From assembly GCA_045132495.1 (NCBI GenBank), contig JBGUSK010000135.1:1-23066 (forward strand): a stretch of 23,066 bases of DNA. Reading direction: 5' to 3'. Source of the DNA: UBA11524 sp045132495. GTDB taxonomy: Bacteria; Bacillota; Clostridia; Christensenellales; Aristaeellaceae. Positions 15,380 to 22,579 of this stretch are shown here, piece by piece. The notes below the pieces were generated by a model. That model had not been told where the DNA came from. It saw only the letters and a program-made list of their open reading frames with translations, and ran no database searches. The position numbers and the translations under genes were made by a program. Within the stretch, counting starts at the first letter, position 1. Each line of letters opens with the position of its first letter.

Positions 15380-15407
15380 TTGGATAACGTACCTTTCCCT
15401 GTATCAA
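15380..15407 (+). promoter_or_regulatory. Tentative promoter of the oad operon with an overlapping dyad
   Basis: TTGGAT (15380-15385), a 16-base spacer and TATCAA (15402-15407) are the best candidate between the dnaX terminator and oadG. A dyad CCAAT-TAT-ATTGG (15371-15383) overlaps its -35 box, and a small ACGGC/GCCGT hairpin lies at about 15425-15440 in the leader. The rest of 15246-15370 is AT-rich, with an imperfect AAATTT/AAATTT dyad near 15285-15311 and no gene. Confidence 0.35.
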
Positions 15408-15462
15408 TACCGTTCCCCGATTACACGGCGAAAAAGCCGTTTGCTGAAAGGATGGTGTAAGA

Positions 15463-15774
15463 ATGGAAACTCTGACTTTTGCTGAGACCCTGCTGGTGGC
15501 AGTGGTTGGCATGGTGGTTGTCTTCTTCGGCCTGGTCATCCTGATCATGCTGATCAAGCTCATGGGTGCTATGACTGGCGGCATGGGCAAGAAGGAAGCC
15601 CCCAAGGCGGCGCCTGCTCCCGTGGCGGCTGCTCCTGTGGCTGCTCCCGTCGGTAAGCTGTCTCCTGCCAAGTTTGACGATGAGACCGTTGCCGTCATCA
15701 CGGCCGCGATCGCGGCTGTCCGCGGCGAAGGCTATCCCTTCCAGATCAAGCGCATCGTGCGCGTGAAGCAGTAA
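15463..15774 (+). CDS. oadG: Oxaloacetate decarboxylase gamma chain (OadG-like)
   Basis: The 103-residue protein has one N-terminal membrane segment (about residues 8-32, LLVAVVGMVVVFFGLVILIMLIKL broken here into its start LLVAVVGMVVVFFG), a Pro/Ala-rich linker (PKAAPAPVAAAPVAAPVGK), and a C-terminal part DETVAVITAAIAAV, typical of OadG/MmdD subunits. In the complex it holds the alpha chain to the membrane beta chain, often through its C-terminal tail. The ATG at 15463 has AAAGGAT about ten bases upstream. It is the first gene of the oad operon. Confidence 0.88.
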   Translation: METLTFAETLLVAVVGMVVVFFGLVILIMLIKLMGAMTGGMGKKEAPKAAPAPVAAAPVAAPVGKLSPAKFDDETVAVITAAIAAVRGEGYPFQIKRIVRVKQ

Positions 15775-15838
15775 TCCTGCACGACAATCCATCCGGATCA
15801 AAACCATACATACAACAACTTTTGAGGAGGAAACTATC

Positions 15839-16213
15839 ATGCGTACTTACAAGATCACCGTCAACGGCCAGGTCTACAATGTGGACGTTGAGGAAATCGG
15901 CGCTTCCGCTCCTGTCGCTGCTGCCCCTGTGGCCGCTGCTCCTGTGGCTGCTCCCGCTGCCGCTCCTGCCCCTGCTGCTCCCGCCGCTGTGTCCGCTGCT
16001 GGCGAGTCCGTGAAGGCTCCCATGCCCGGCACCATCCTGGACGTGAAGGTCGCCGCTGGCCAGAAGGTCAATGCCGGTGATACCCTGGTCGTCCTGGAAG
16101 CTATGAAGATGGAAAACGAGATCCCCGCTCCCAAGGCCGGCACTGTTGCTCAGGTCGTCGTGTCCAAGGGCTCTTCCGTCAACGCTGGCGACGTGCTGGT
16201 CGTCATCGCCTAA
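15839..16213 (+). CDS. Biotin carrier subunit of the sodium-pumping decarboxylase
   Basis: The 124-residue protein starts MRTYKITVNGQVYNVDVEE, the usual opening of biotin carrier (GcdC/MmdC-like) subunits, has an Ala/Pro linker at about residues 23-53, then a full biotinyl domain with EAMKMENE; lysine 90 is the biotin site. GGAGG lies nine bases before ATG 15839. The carboxyltransferase encoded at 17771 lacks its own biotinyl domain, so this free subunit should carry CO2 from that enzyme to the beta chain. The partner biotin ligase is not in the window. Confidence 0.92.
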   Translation: MRTYKITVNGQVYNVDVEEIGASAPVAAAPVAAAPVAAPAAAPAPAAPAAVSAAGESVKAPMPGTILDVKVAAGQKVNAGDTLVVLEAMKMENEIPAPKAGTVAQVVVSKGSSVNAGDVLVVIA

Positions 16214-16291
16214 TCGTATTTTACCATGGAACCGCGGCGGCGAATGACTGTCGCGCAACCCTAAAAATACTGACGAAAGTGAGTTGATACC

Positions 16292-17746
16292 ATGCAGTTC
16301 ATTACTGATGCACTGTCTGGTCTGTGGCAGACCTCCGGTGTTTTCTACTTCCTGCAGGATCCCCTGGCACTGGTGATGGTCGGCATCGCCTGCGTGCTTC
16401 TGTACCTGGCTATCGTCAAGCAGTTTGAGCCCCTGCTCCTGTTGCCTATCGCCTTCGGTATGCTGCTGACCAACCTGCTGGGCAGCGAGGTCTTCCATGA
16501 GGAGCTGTTTGCAGGCGGCCACGTCAACTGGGGCCTCTTTGGCGGCGCTGTTATGGTGGACGGCAATAATCTGCTTAATGCCGGTTCTTATCTGGTGAAC
16601 GCTGCGGGTCAGATCCTCAATGAGGCTGGCGCTGTCATCGGTCACTTTGTCAATGCTGTGTCTGCGGAGGCTGCTGCTCCTATCGCTCTGTCTGATGCAC
16701 TGGCTCAGCTGGCTGCTAATGGCAACGCTGCTTCCGTTGTGATGGAGCATGCTTTCATCTCCGGCGGTGCGGTGTACTCTGAGGCTGGCGTGTTGCTGGC
16801 TGAGACCGGCAAGACTATCTCCGCCGGCCTGCTGGACTACCTGTACCTGGGCGTCAAGCTGGGCATCTACCCCTGCTTGATCTTCATGGGCGTTGGCGCG
16901 GGCACCGACTTCGGTCCCCTCATCTCCAACCCCAAGACCCTGCTGCTGGGCGCTGCCGCTCAGCTTGGCATCTTCCTGACTTTCATCGTCTGTGTGACCA
17001 GCGGCTTCTTTACGCCCGCTGAAGCTGCTTCTATCGGCATCATCGGCGGCGCCGACGGCCCCACCGCCATTTGGCTGACTGGCAAGCTGGCGCCCCATCT
17101 GCTGGGCCCGATCGCCGTTGCAGCTTATTCCTACATGGCGCTGGTGCCCGTCATCCAGCCCCCGATCATGCGTGCCCTGACCACCAAGAAGGAACGCGAG
17201 ATCGTCATGGAGCAGCTCAAGCCTGCCACCAAGACCCAGAAGATCCTGTTCCCCATCGTTGTGACCATCCTGGTCTCCCTGCTGCTGCCCTCCGCCACCC
17301 CCCTCGTCGGCTGTCTGATGCTGGGCAACCTGGCCAAGGAGTGCGGTGTGACCGAGCGCCTGAACAAGACCATGCAGAACGAGCTGATGAACATTGTCAC
17401 CATCTTCCTGGGCATCACCGTTGGCGCAACTGCTACCGCTTCTACCTTCCTAAAGCTGGATACCCTGCTGATCATCATCGTCGGCGTGGTGGCCTTTATG
17501 GGTGGTACTGCGGCAGGTGTGCTGCTGGCCAAGGTCATGAACTGGATCACTGGCGGCAAGATCAACCCGCTGATCGGTTCTGCCGGCGTGTCTGCGGTTC
17601 CCATGGCTGCCCGTGTGTCCCAGCGTGAGGGCCAGAAGGCCAATCCTGCCAACTTCCTGCTGATGCACGCCATGGGCCCCAACGTGGCTGGCGTTATCGG
17701 CTCCGCCATCGCGGCCGGCGTGCTGCTGTCCATGTTCGGCGGCTGA
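16292..17746 (+). CDS. oadB: Sodium ion-translocating decarboxylase beta chain (OadB)
   Basis: The 484-residue multi-span membrane protein has the OadB signatures: KQFEPLLLLPIAFGMLL (44-60), GVGAGTDFGPLISNPKTLLL (about 200-219), ASIGIIGGADGPTAIWLTG (246-264, D255 being the conserved acidic residue of the reentrant sodium region), YMALVPVIQPPIM (281-293), NIVTIFLGITVGA and a C-terminal INPLIGSAGVSAVPMAARVS. OadB decarboxylates carboxybiotin and drives sodium export. Between the second and third membrane segments (about 64-180) there is a long Ala/Gly-rich stretch with repeated AG..L.EAG patterns; this loop varies in the family. The ribosome binding site before ATG 16292 is weak (AAAGTGAG). It follows the biotin carrier gene by 78 bases. 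Confidence 0.95.
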   Translation: MQFITDALSGLWQTSGVFYFLQDPLALVMVGIACVLLYLAIVKQFEPLLLLPIAFGMLLTNLLGSEVFHEELFAGGHVNWGLFGGAVMVDGNNLLNAGSYLVNAAGQILNEAGAVIGHFVNAVSAEAAAPIALSDALAQLAANGNAASVVMEHAFISGGAVYSEAGVLLAETGKTISAGLLDYLYLGVKLGIYPCLIFMGVGAGTDFGPLISNPKTLLLGAAAQLGIFLTFIVCVTSGFFTPAEAASIGIIGGADGPTAIWLTGKLAPHLLGPIAVAAYSYMALVPVIQPPIMRALTTKKEREIVMEQLKPATKTQKILFPIVVTILVSLLLPSATPLVGCLMLGNLAKECGVTERLNKTMQNELMNIVTIFLGITVGATATASTFLKLDTLLIIIVGVVAFMGGTAAGVLLAKVMNWITGGKINPLIGSAGVSAVPMAARVSQREGQKANPANFLLMHAMGPNVAGVIGSAIAAGVLLSMFGG

Positions 17747-17770
17747 TTCTGACTGGAGGAACATAAAGCT

Positions 17771-19171
17771 ATGGCTAAGTTTATGATTACCGATACTGTC
17801 CTGCGTGACGGCCATCAGTCTCAGGCTGCCACCCGCATGACGACGGCTGAAATGCTGCCCGCCTGCGAAATGCTGGACAAGGTCGGCTACTTTTCCCTGG
17901 AGTGCTGGGGTGGCGCGACCTACGACAGCTGCCTGCGCTTCCTGAACGAAGATCCCTGGGAGCGTCTGCGCAAGCTGCGTAAGGCTATGCCCAACACCAA
18001 GCTGCAGATGCTGCTGCGCGGCCAGAACCTGCTGGGCTACCGCCCCTACGCTGACGACGTGGTCGAGGCGTTCGTGCAGAAGGCCATCGAGAACGGCATC
18101 GACATCATCCGCTGCTTCGACGCTCTGAACGATCTGCGCAATATGCGCACTGCTGTGAAGGCTACCAAGAAGTACGGCGGCATTGCTGAGATCGCGCTGT
18201 CCTACACGGAGTCTCCCGTCCACAACGAGGATTACTTCGTTTCCCTGGCCAAGGAGATCGAGGAGATGGGCGCTGACCTCATCTGCATCAAGGACATGGC
18301 GAACCTGCTGCTGCCCTACAAGGCTTACAGCCTCGTCAAGCGTCTGAAGGAAGCCACCAAGCTGCCTATTGTGCTGCACACCCACAACACCACCGGCACC
18401 GGCGACATGGTCCTGATGAAGGCCATCGAGGCGGGCGTGGACGTGGTTGACACCTGTCTGTCCCCCCTGGGCTCCGGTACCTCTCAGCCCGCGACCGAGA
18501 CCCTGGTCGCTACCATGGCTGGCACCGAGTATGACACCGGTCTGGATCTGAACCTGCTGGCCAAGCTGGCAGAGACCTTCCGTCCTGTGGCGGATCGCCT
18601 GACCAAGGACGGCTGGCGTGATCCCTCCCGCGTGCTGGGCGTTGACGTCAAGACCCTGCAGTACCAGGTTCCCGGCGGCATGCTGTCCAACCTGATCGGT
18701 CAGCTCAAGCAGGCCAACGCCATGGACAAGTACTATGACGTGCTGGCTGAAGTGCCCGTCGTCCGCAAGGACTTCGGCTATCCTCCCCTGGTTACCCCCA
18801 CTTCCCAGATCGTCGGCACCCAGGCCGTTATGAACGTACTGGGCGGCGAGAAGTACAAGATGGTACCCAAGGAGTCCAAGGACCTGCTGGCGGGCCGTTA
18901 CGGCAAGCTGCCGGCGCCCGTGAATGAGGAAGTCCGCAAGAAGTGCATCGGCGATATGCCCGTGATCACTCACCGCTATGCGGATGATCTGGCGCCCGAG
19001 ATGGATCAGCTGCGCGAGGAAGTCAAGGCCAAGGGCTGGTACACCTGTGAGGAGGACGTGCTGAGCTACGCCCTGTTCCCCAAGGTTGCCCCCAAGTTCT
19101 TCGAGTACCGTGCCGCCAATCAGCTGATGGTGAACACCGACAGCATCGAAATGTGCGATATGACCTTCTAA
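17771..19171 (+). CDS. oadA: Oxaloacetate decarboxylase alpha chain, carboxyltransferase part (OadA-like)
   Basis: The 466-residue protein is the carboxyltransferase TIM-barrel and following helical region of OadA, without the C-terminal biotinyl domain. Key residues are present: D13 in DTVLRDGHQS, K174 in ICIKDMAN (carboxylated lysine) and H203/H205 in LHTHNTTG (metal ligands); each is offset by four from the Vibrio numbering D17, K178, H207, H209. The elements LLRGQNLLGYRPYADDVV and RCFDALNDLRN support an oxaloacetate/pyruvate enzyme. It moves the carboxyl group of oxaloacetate to biotin, releasing pyruvate. GGAGG lies about twelve bases before ATG 17771. Last gene of the operon, followed by a strong terminator. 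A pyruvate carboxylase B subunit is the alternative, but oadB and oadG in the operon favour decarboxylation. Confidence 0.94.
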   Translation: MAKFMITDTVLRDGHQSQAATRMTTAEMLPACEMLDKVGYFSLECWGGATYDSCLRFLNEDPWERLRKLRKAMPNTKLQMLLRGQNLLGYRPYADDVVEAFVQKAIENGIDIIRCFDALNDLRNMRTAVKATKKYGGIAEIALSYTESPVHNEDYFVSLAKEIEEMGADLICIKDMANLLLPYKAYSLVKRLKEATKLPIVLHTHNTTGTGDMVLMKAIEAGVDVVDTCLSPLGSGTSQPATETLVATMAGTEYDTGLDLNLLAKLAETFRPVADRLTKDGWRDPSRVLGVDVKTLQYQVPGGMLSNLIGQLKQANAMDKYYDVLAEVPVVRKDFGYPPLVTPTSQIVGTQAVMNVLGGEKYKMVPKESKDLLAGRYGKLPAPVNEEVRKKCIGDMPVITHRYADDLAPEMDQLREEVKAKGWYTCEEDVLSYALFPKVAPKFFEYRAANQLMVNTDSIEMCDMTF

Positions 19172-19179
19172 GCAACATC

Positions 19180-19208
19180 AGCCCCTGCCGGAAACGGCGG
19201 GGGCTTTT
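19180..19208 (+). terminator. Terminator of the oad operon
   Basis: AGCCCC-T-GCCG pairs with CGGC-G-GGGGCT around GAAA, followed by TTTT (overlapping the last stem base). Confidence 0.85.
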
Positions 19209-19228
19209 GCGCGGGTGAGGGAAGTAGC

Positions 19229-19257
19229 TTGCTTTTTGCTGGCAAATGTAATACAAT
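19229..19257 (+). promoter_or_regulatory. Promoter of the oligoendopeptidase F gene
   Basis: TTGCTT (19229-19234), a 17-base spacer and TACAAT (19252-19257), 46 bases before the start codon. Confidence 0.7.
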
Positions 19258-19303
19258 ATACAGGAATATGATCCGCTTTCGGGCGGAAGAAAGAGGTACA
19301 TAT

Positions 19304-21094
19304 ATGGCTGATATCCGCCGCCGCGAGGACGTGGCAGCTCAGTACAAATGGGATCTGACCCATATTTATCCGAATGACGAGGCCTGGGAAGCCGCGATGG
19401 CGTCTGTGCTGGAGGAAGTCAAGGCCTTCGCCCAGTATGACGGCAAGGTGGCGGATGATCCCCGCAAGGTGATTCGCGCCTACTTCGATCTGGATGAGAA
19501 GATGAGCCCTGTGTTCTCCTATGCCTTCCTGCGCAAGGAGACTGACAATGCCGATACCGTCGCCCAGGCGCTGAAAGCCAAGCTGATGCAGACTGCGGTG
19601 CAGGTGCAGACGATGATGTCTTTCGTTGAGCCGGAGCTGCTGGCGATGGACGAAGCTGTCCTCAAGGAGATTGCTGCTGACCCAGACATGAAGGACTATG
19701 ATACCTTCATTGATGGCCTGCTGCAGGCGAAGGCGCATGCTCTGCCCAAGGAGCAGGAGAAGCTGATCGCCATGATGGGTCAGGTGGCAGGCGCGCCTAA
19801 CAACATTTTCTCCATGCTGACTGATGTTGACATGAAGTTCCCGGATGTGGTCACTCCCGACGGCGAGCATCATGCCCTGACTGAGGGCACCTACTCCTCC
19901 TTCATCCGTCATGAGGATCGCGATGTCCGCAAGCAGGGCTTCGAGGGCATCATGGGTACCTATGGCAAGTTTGCCAACACAATCGCCGCCACCTACGCTG
20001 CCAACGTGGACAAGGATGTGTTTTTTGCCAACGCACGCAAGTTTTCCTCCTGCCGTGCGGCCAAGATGGAGCCTCTGAAGATCCCCGAAGAGGTCTACGA
20101 CAACCTGATCAGTGTCATCCATGAGGCGATCCCTACGCTGAATGAATACCTTCAGCTGCGCAAGGAAAAGATGGGGCTGGACGAGCTGCACATGTATGAC
20201 CTGTACACCCCCATGGTCAGCGATTTCAAGATGGAGCTGCCATATGATAAGGCCTTCGACATGGTGCTGGAGGGTCTGACTCCCATGGGCGAAGACTACC
20301 TCGCCAAGCTGCGTGAAGCCCGCGTGGGTGGCTGGATAGATGTGTACCCCACCGAGAACAAGTCCTCCGGCGCGTTTTCCTCCGGCAATCTGCGCAATGT
20401 GCATCCCTACGTGCTGCTCAACCACAACGACAACCTGAGCGACACCTTCACCATCGCCCACGAGCTGGGCCACTCCATGCACTCCTATTACTCCAACACC
20501 AACCAGCCCGCCCCCAAGAGCGATTACAGCCTCTTCGTGGCGGAAGTCGCGTCCACCTGTAACGAGGCAGTCATGATGCGCTACCTGCTGGAGCAGTTCA
20601 AGGATGACAAGAAGGCCCAGGCGTACCTGCTGAACCACTTCCTGGAGCAGTTCCGCACTACCGTGTTCCGCCAGACCATGTTCGCTGAGTTTGAGTACAT
20701 CGCCCACACCATGGCGGAAAAGGGCCAGCCTCTGACCCGCGATGCGCTGACGAAGGTCTACTATGATCTGAACAAGCTCTACTACGGCGGCGTGTGCGAG
20801 GTGGACGAGCTGATCGGCAATGAGTGGCTGCGCATCCCGCACTTCTACCGCAGCTTCTATGTGTATGTGTATGCCACCGGTCTGTGCGCGGCTGTGAGCC
20901 TCTCCGAGCGCATCCTGAACGAGGGCGCACCTGCTGTGGCGGATTACCGCAAGTTCCTGAGCGCTGGCTGTTCCGTACCGCCTATCGAGGCGCTGAAGCT
21001 GGCGGGCATCGACATGTCCAAGCCTGAGCCCATTCGTGCGGCGATGAAGGTCTTCAAGGAGACGCTGGAGAAGTTCAAGGCTGCGCTCAACTGA
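19304..21094 (+). CDS. pepF: Oligoendopeptidase F (M3 metallopeptidase)
   Basis: ATG 19304 (596 residues) has AAGAGG seven bases upstream; the frame is open further 5' only through the promoter. Length and layout match PepF: an N-terminal helical domain (KWDLTHIYPNDEAWEA near the start), then the M3 catalytic domain with the zinc motif HELGH (H386, E387, H390) and the third ligand E414 in the conserved AEVASTCNE. C-terminal FYRSFYVYVYATGLCAA is also typical. The enzyme cleaves short peptides, about 7-17 residues, in the cytoplasm; there is no signal peptide. A small acidic protein gene follows after 19 bases. Confidence 0.96.
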   Translation: MADIRRREDVAAQYKWDLTHIYPNDEAWEAAMASVLEEVKAFAQYDGKVADDPRKVIRAYFDLDEKMSPVFSYAFLRKETDNADTVAQALKAKLMQTAVQVQTMMSFVEPELLAMDEAVLKEIAADPDMKDYDTFIDGLLQAKAHALPKEQEKLIAMMGQVAGAPNNIFSMLTDVDMKFPDVVTPDGEHHALTEGTYSSFIRHEDRDVRKQGFEGIMGTYGKFANTIAATYAANVDKDVFFANARKFSSCRAAKMEPLKIPEEVYDNLISVIHEAIPTLNEYLQLRKEKMGLDELHMYDLYTPMVSDFKMELPYDKAFDMVLEGLTPMGEDYLAKLREARVGGWIDVYPTENKSSGAFSSGNLRNVHPYVLLNHNDNLSDTFTIAHELGHSMHSYYSNTNQPAPKSDYSLFVAEVASTCNEAVMMRYLLEQFKDDKKAQAYLLNHFLEQFRTTVFRQTMFAEFEYIAHTMAEKGQPLTRDALTKVYYDLNKLYYGGVCEVDELIGNEWLRIPHFYRSFYVYVYATGLCAAVSLSERILNEGAPAVADYRKFLSAGCSVPPIEALKLAGIDMSKPEPIRAAMKVFKETLEKFKAALN

Positions 21095-21113
21095 GATTTG
21101 GAGGGATATGACC

Positions 21114-21455
21114 ATGATGAACGGATATGACAAGCAGGAAGCACTGGCCTTCATCGTCAAGCGCATCCGCAAGCAGGATCACCCCGACCTGGCGGACATG
21201 ATCGAGAGTCTGATCAGCCAGGCCATTGACGCTGACATGGACTACATGCACAAGGAAGGCGTGCTGGACGCCGAGGGCAACGCGGGCGACGAGTACTACG
21301 AGGACGACGACGCCTTCGAGCACATGGTGGAGACCATTGTTGCCAACAACAAGCTGACCCCCGAGCAGGCTGTGAAGGTCGCCGCGCTGGTGGATGACTA
21401 CATGGATCACCAGCAGGCGTATCTGGAGTCGAAGGGCCTGTGTGACTGGGAGTAA
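21114..21455 (+). CDS. Small acidic protein of unknown function
   Basis: I prefer ATG 21114 (113 residues), nine bases after GGAGG; ATG 21108 is only three bases from it. The protein is helical and acidic, with an Asp/Glu/Tyr cluster (GDEYYEDDDAFEHMVE) in the middle and no membrane segment or cysteine pair. It reads like a soluble regulatory or chaperone-type small protein, but I recognise no family. It is in one transcription unit with pepF, separated by 19 bases, and ends before a strong terminator. Confidence 0.8.
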   Translation: MMNGYDKQEALAFIVKRIRKQDHPDLADMIESLISQAIDADMDYMHKEGVLDAEGNAGDEYYEDDDAFEHMVETIVANNKLTPEQAVKVAALVDDYMDHQQAYLESKGLCDWE

Positions 21456-21474
21456 ATGAGAAATACCATAAAGC

Positions 21475-21513
21475 AAAGCGGCGCACCCGAGAATGATGGG
21501 TGCGTCGCTTTTT
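21475..21513 (+). terminator. Terminator of the pepF operon, possibly bidirectional
   Basis: AAGCG-G-CGCACCC pairs with GGGTGCG-T-CGCTT, followed by TTT. In the reverse direction the stem is followed by TTTGCTTT, so it may also stop the convergent gene ending at 21519. Confidence 0.85.
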
Positions 21514-21518
21514 GATAT

Positions 21519-22139
21519 TCAATCTATGGTGTATGAGATAGAAGCTTTGGCTTCCTCCTCCAAGTAGCTGCTGACATAGTCAGGTGTATTGTACTTGTAC
21601 AAATTCTTTGCCATTTCCTTTATGCCGGCCATTTCTTCCGAGGTGGGATAAAAGCAGATTATCGTGGAAGAGTTTTTCAGCGACATCTCACATATGAAAT
21701 TTTTGCCCTCAGAAAGATACTTTAAGGCTTCTTTGTTTTCGGGGCAAAATAGGCCTATGCCAGATGAGTTGATATTGATGGTGACGACTTCGTTATCAAC
21801 TTTGAACATAAGCCAAACCTTATCAATATCTTCGATTTGGCCGCTGCTGTTCATAGCCAGTATGGTCAAATGCGTGTAAACGTTCTCTGGATCGCTAAGA
21901 TATCCATAGGCCTTTAAGCCGATATGAACCAAGTGAGTATCTGTAAAAAAGTAGGGCGATTTCTGCCCCATGCAGTAAGTACTGACATAGTACTGCCAAC
22001 TTCTATCACTTGCATCGTATTCATATCCCGCAAATCTGCTAAGTTGGGTATGGTCAAAAGACTTACCTGTTTCCGCAGAAGCAGAGACACATGAGAAAAG
22101 GAAAACCCCAATGCAAAGTAGTGCTAACAGTTTCTTCAT
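21519..22139 (-). CDS. Secreted protein of unknown function
   Basis: The 206-residue protein has a signal peptide (MKKLLALLCIGVFLFSCVSASA, likely cut after residue 22; shown here only as its start MKKLLALLCIGVFLF). A cysteine in FLFSC is near a lipobox position but the pattern is not canonical. The mature part contains SRFAGYEYDASDRSWQYYVS, VWLMFKVDNEVVTININSSG and ends in a helical segment. AAGGAGGAGG lies seven bases before ATG 22139. The gene is visibly richer in A and T than its neighbours, suggesting different origin. It is divergent to an XRE regulator, with an operator-like palindrome between them. Confidence 0.82.
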   Translation of the reverse strand: MKKLLALLCIGVFLFSCVSASAETGKSFDHTQLSRFAGYEYDASDRSWQYYVSTYCMGQKSPYFFTDTHLVHIGLKAYGYLSDPENVYTHLTILAMNSSGQIEDIDKVWLMFKVDNEVVTININSSGIGLFCPENKEALKYLSEGKNFICEMSLKNSSTIICFYPTSEEMAGIKEMAKNLYKYNTPDYVSSYLEEEAKASISYTID

Positions 22140-22186
22140 TTGAAAGCCTCCTCCTTATGGTTGCAAAGCGCAAATTATTCTATTTC

Positions 22187-22215
22187 ATTATATTCTGTTT
22201 TGTTATATTTGTCAA
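22187..22215 (-). promoter_or_regulatory. Perfect-consensus promoter of the secreted protein gene
   Basis: On the minus strand, TTGACA (22215-22210), a 17-base spacer and TATAAT (22192-22187) match the consensus at all twelve positions. Confidence 0.9.
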
Positions 22216-22216
22216 T

Positions 22217-22231
22217 ATTCCAAATTGGAAT
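22217..22231. promoter_or_regulatory. Operator-like palindrome between the XRE gene and the secreted protein gene
   Basis: ATTCCAA-A-TTGGAAT is a perfect 7+1+7 inverted repeat. It abuts the -35 box of the minus-strand promoter and lies just before a TAAAAT (22236-22241) that could be the -10 box of the XRE gene. Its position suggests binding by the adjacent regulator; that is inference. Confidence 0.6.
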
Positions 22232-22258
22232 TGTGTAAAATATTTTTGAGGTGATGAG

Positions 22259-22477
22259 ATGCGCTATCAACGTATTCGAGATATGCGTGAAGATCGAGAT
22301 TTGACACAAACCCAGGTAGCAGCCTTGCTGCACATGTCCCAGCCTGGTTACAGCAAGTATGAATCTGGGGATAATGACATCCCTACCACGATCCTTATCC
22401 AACTTGCCCGCATTTACAACACATCCATCGACTATCTCCTCGGCGAGACCTCCAACCCCAACCGATACGAAGAATGA
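22259..22477 (+). CDS. XRE family helix-turn-helix transcriptional regulator
   Basis: The 72-residue protein is a single HTH_3 domain: RIRDMREDRDLTQTQVAALL, then the recognition helix region MSQPGYSKYESG, then IPTTILIQLARIYNTSIDYL. There is no additional sensor domain. GAGGTGA lies four bases before ATG 22259. Short one-domain XRE proteins often repress themselves and a neighbouring gene; here the divergent secreted protein gene and the palindrome at 22217-22231 fit that. It could also be part of a larger signalling system outside the window, but nothing shows it. Confidence 0.92.
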   Translation: MRYQRIRDMREDRDLTQTQVAALLHMSQPGYSKYESGDNDIPTTILIQLARIYNTSIDYLLGETSNPNRYEE

Positions 22478-22515
22478 CGGCCTGTCCTCCTGCATGCGAG
22501 ACGCGCCGTCATTTT
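22473..22515 (+). terminator. Terminator of the XRE gene
   Basis: AATGACGGC, overlapping the stop codon, pairs perfectly with GCCGTCATT across a 23-base loop, followed by TTCATTT. Confidence 0.65.
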
Positions 22516-22523
22516 CATTTGCA

Positions 22524-22555
22524 CAAAAAAACTCCCCCGACTTGCGTCAGGGGAG
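22524..22555 (-). terminator. Terminator of pckA
   Basis: On the minus strand, CTCCCC-T-GAC pairs with GTC-G-GGGGAG around GCAA, followed by seven T. Confidence 0.9.
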
Positions 22556-22579
22556 GAAGCATATGCGCTTATTCAGCCA

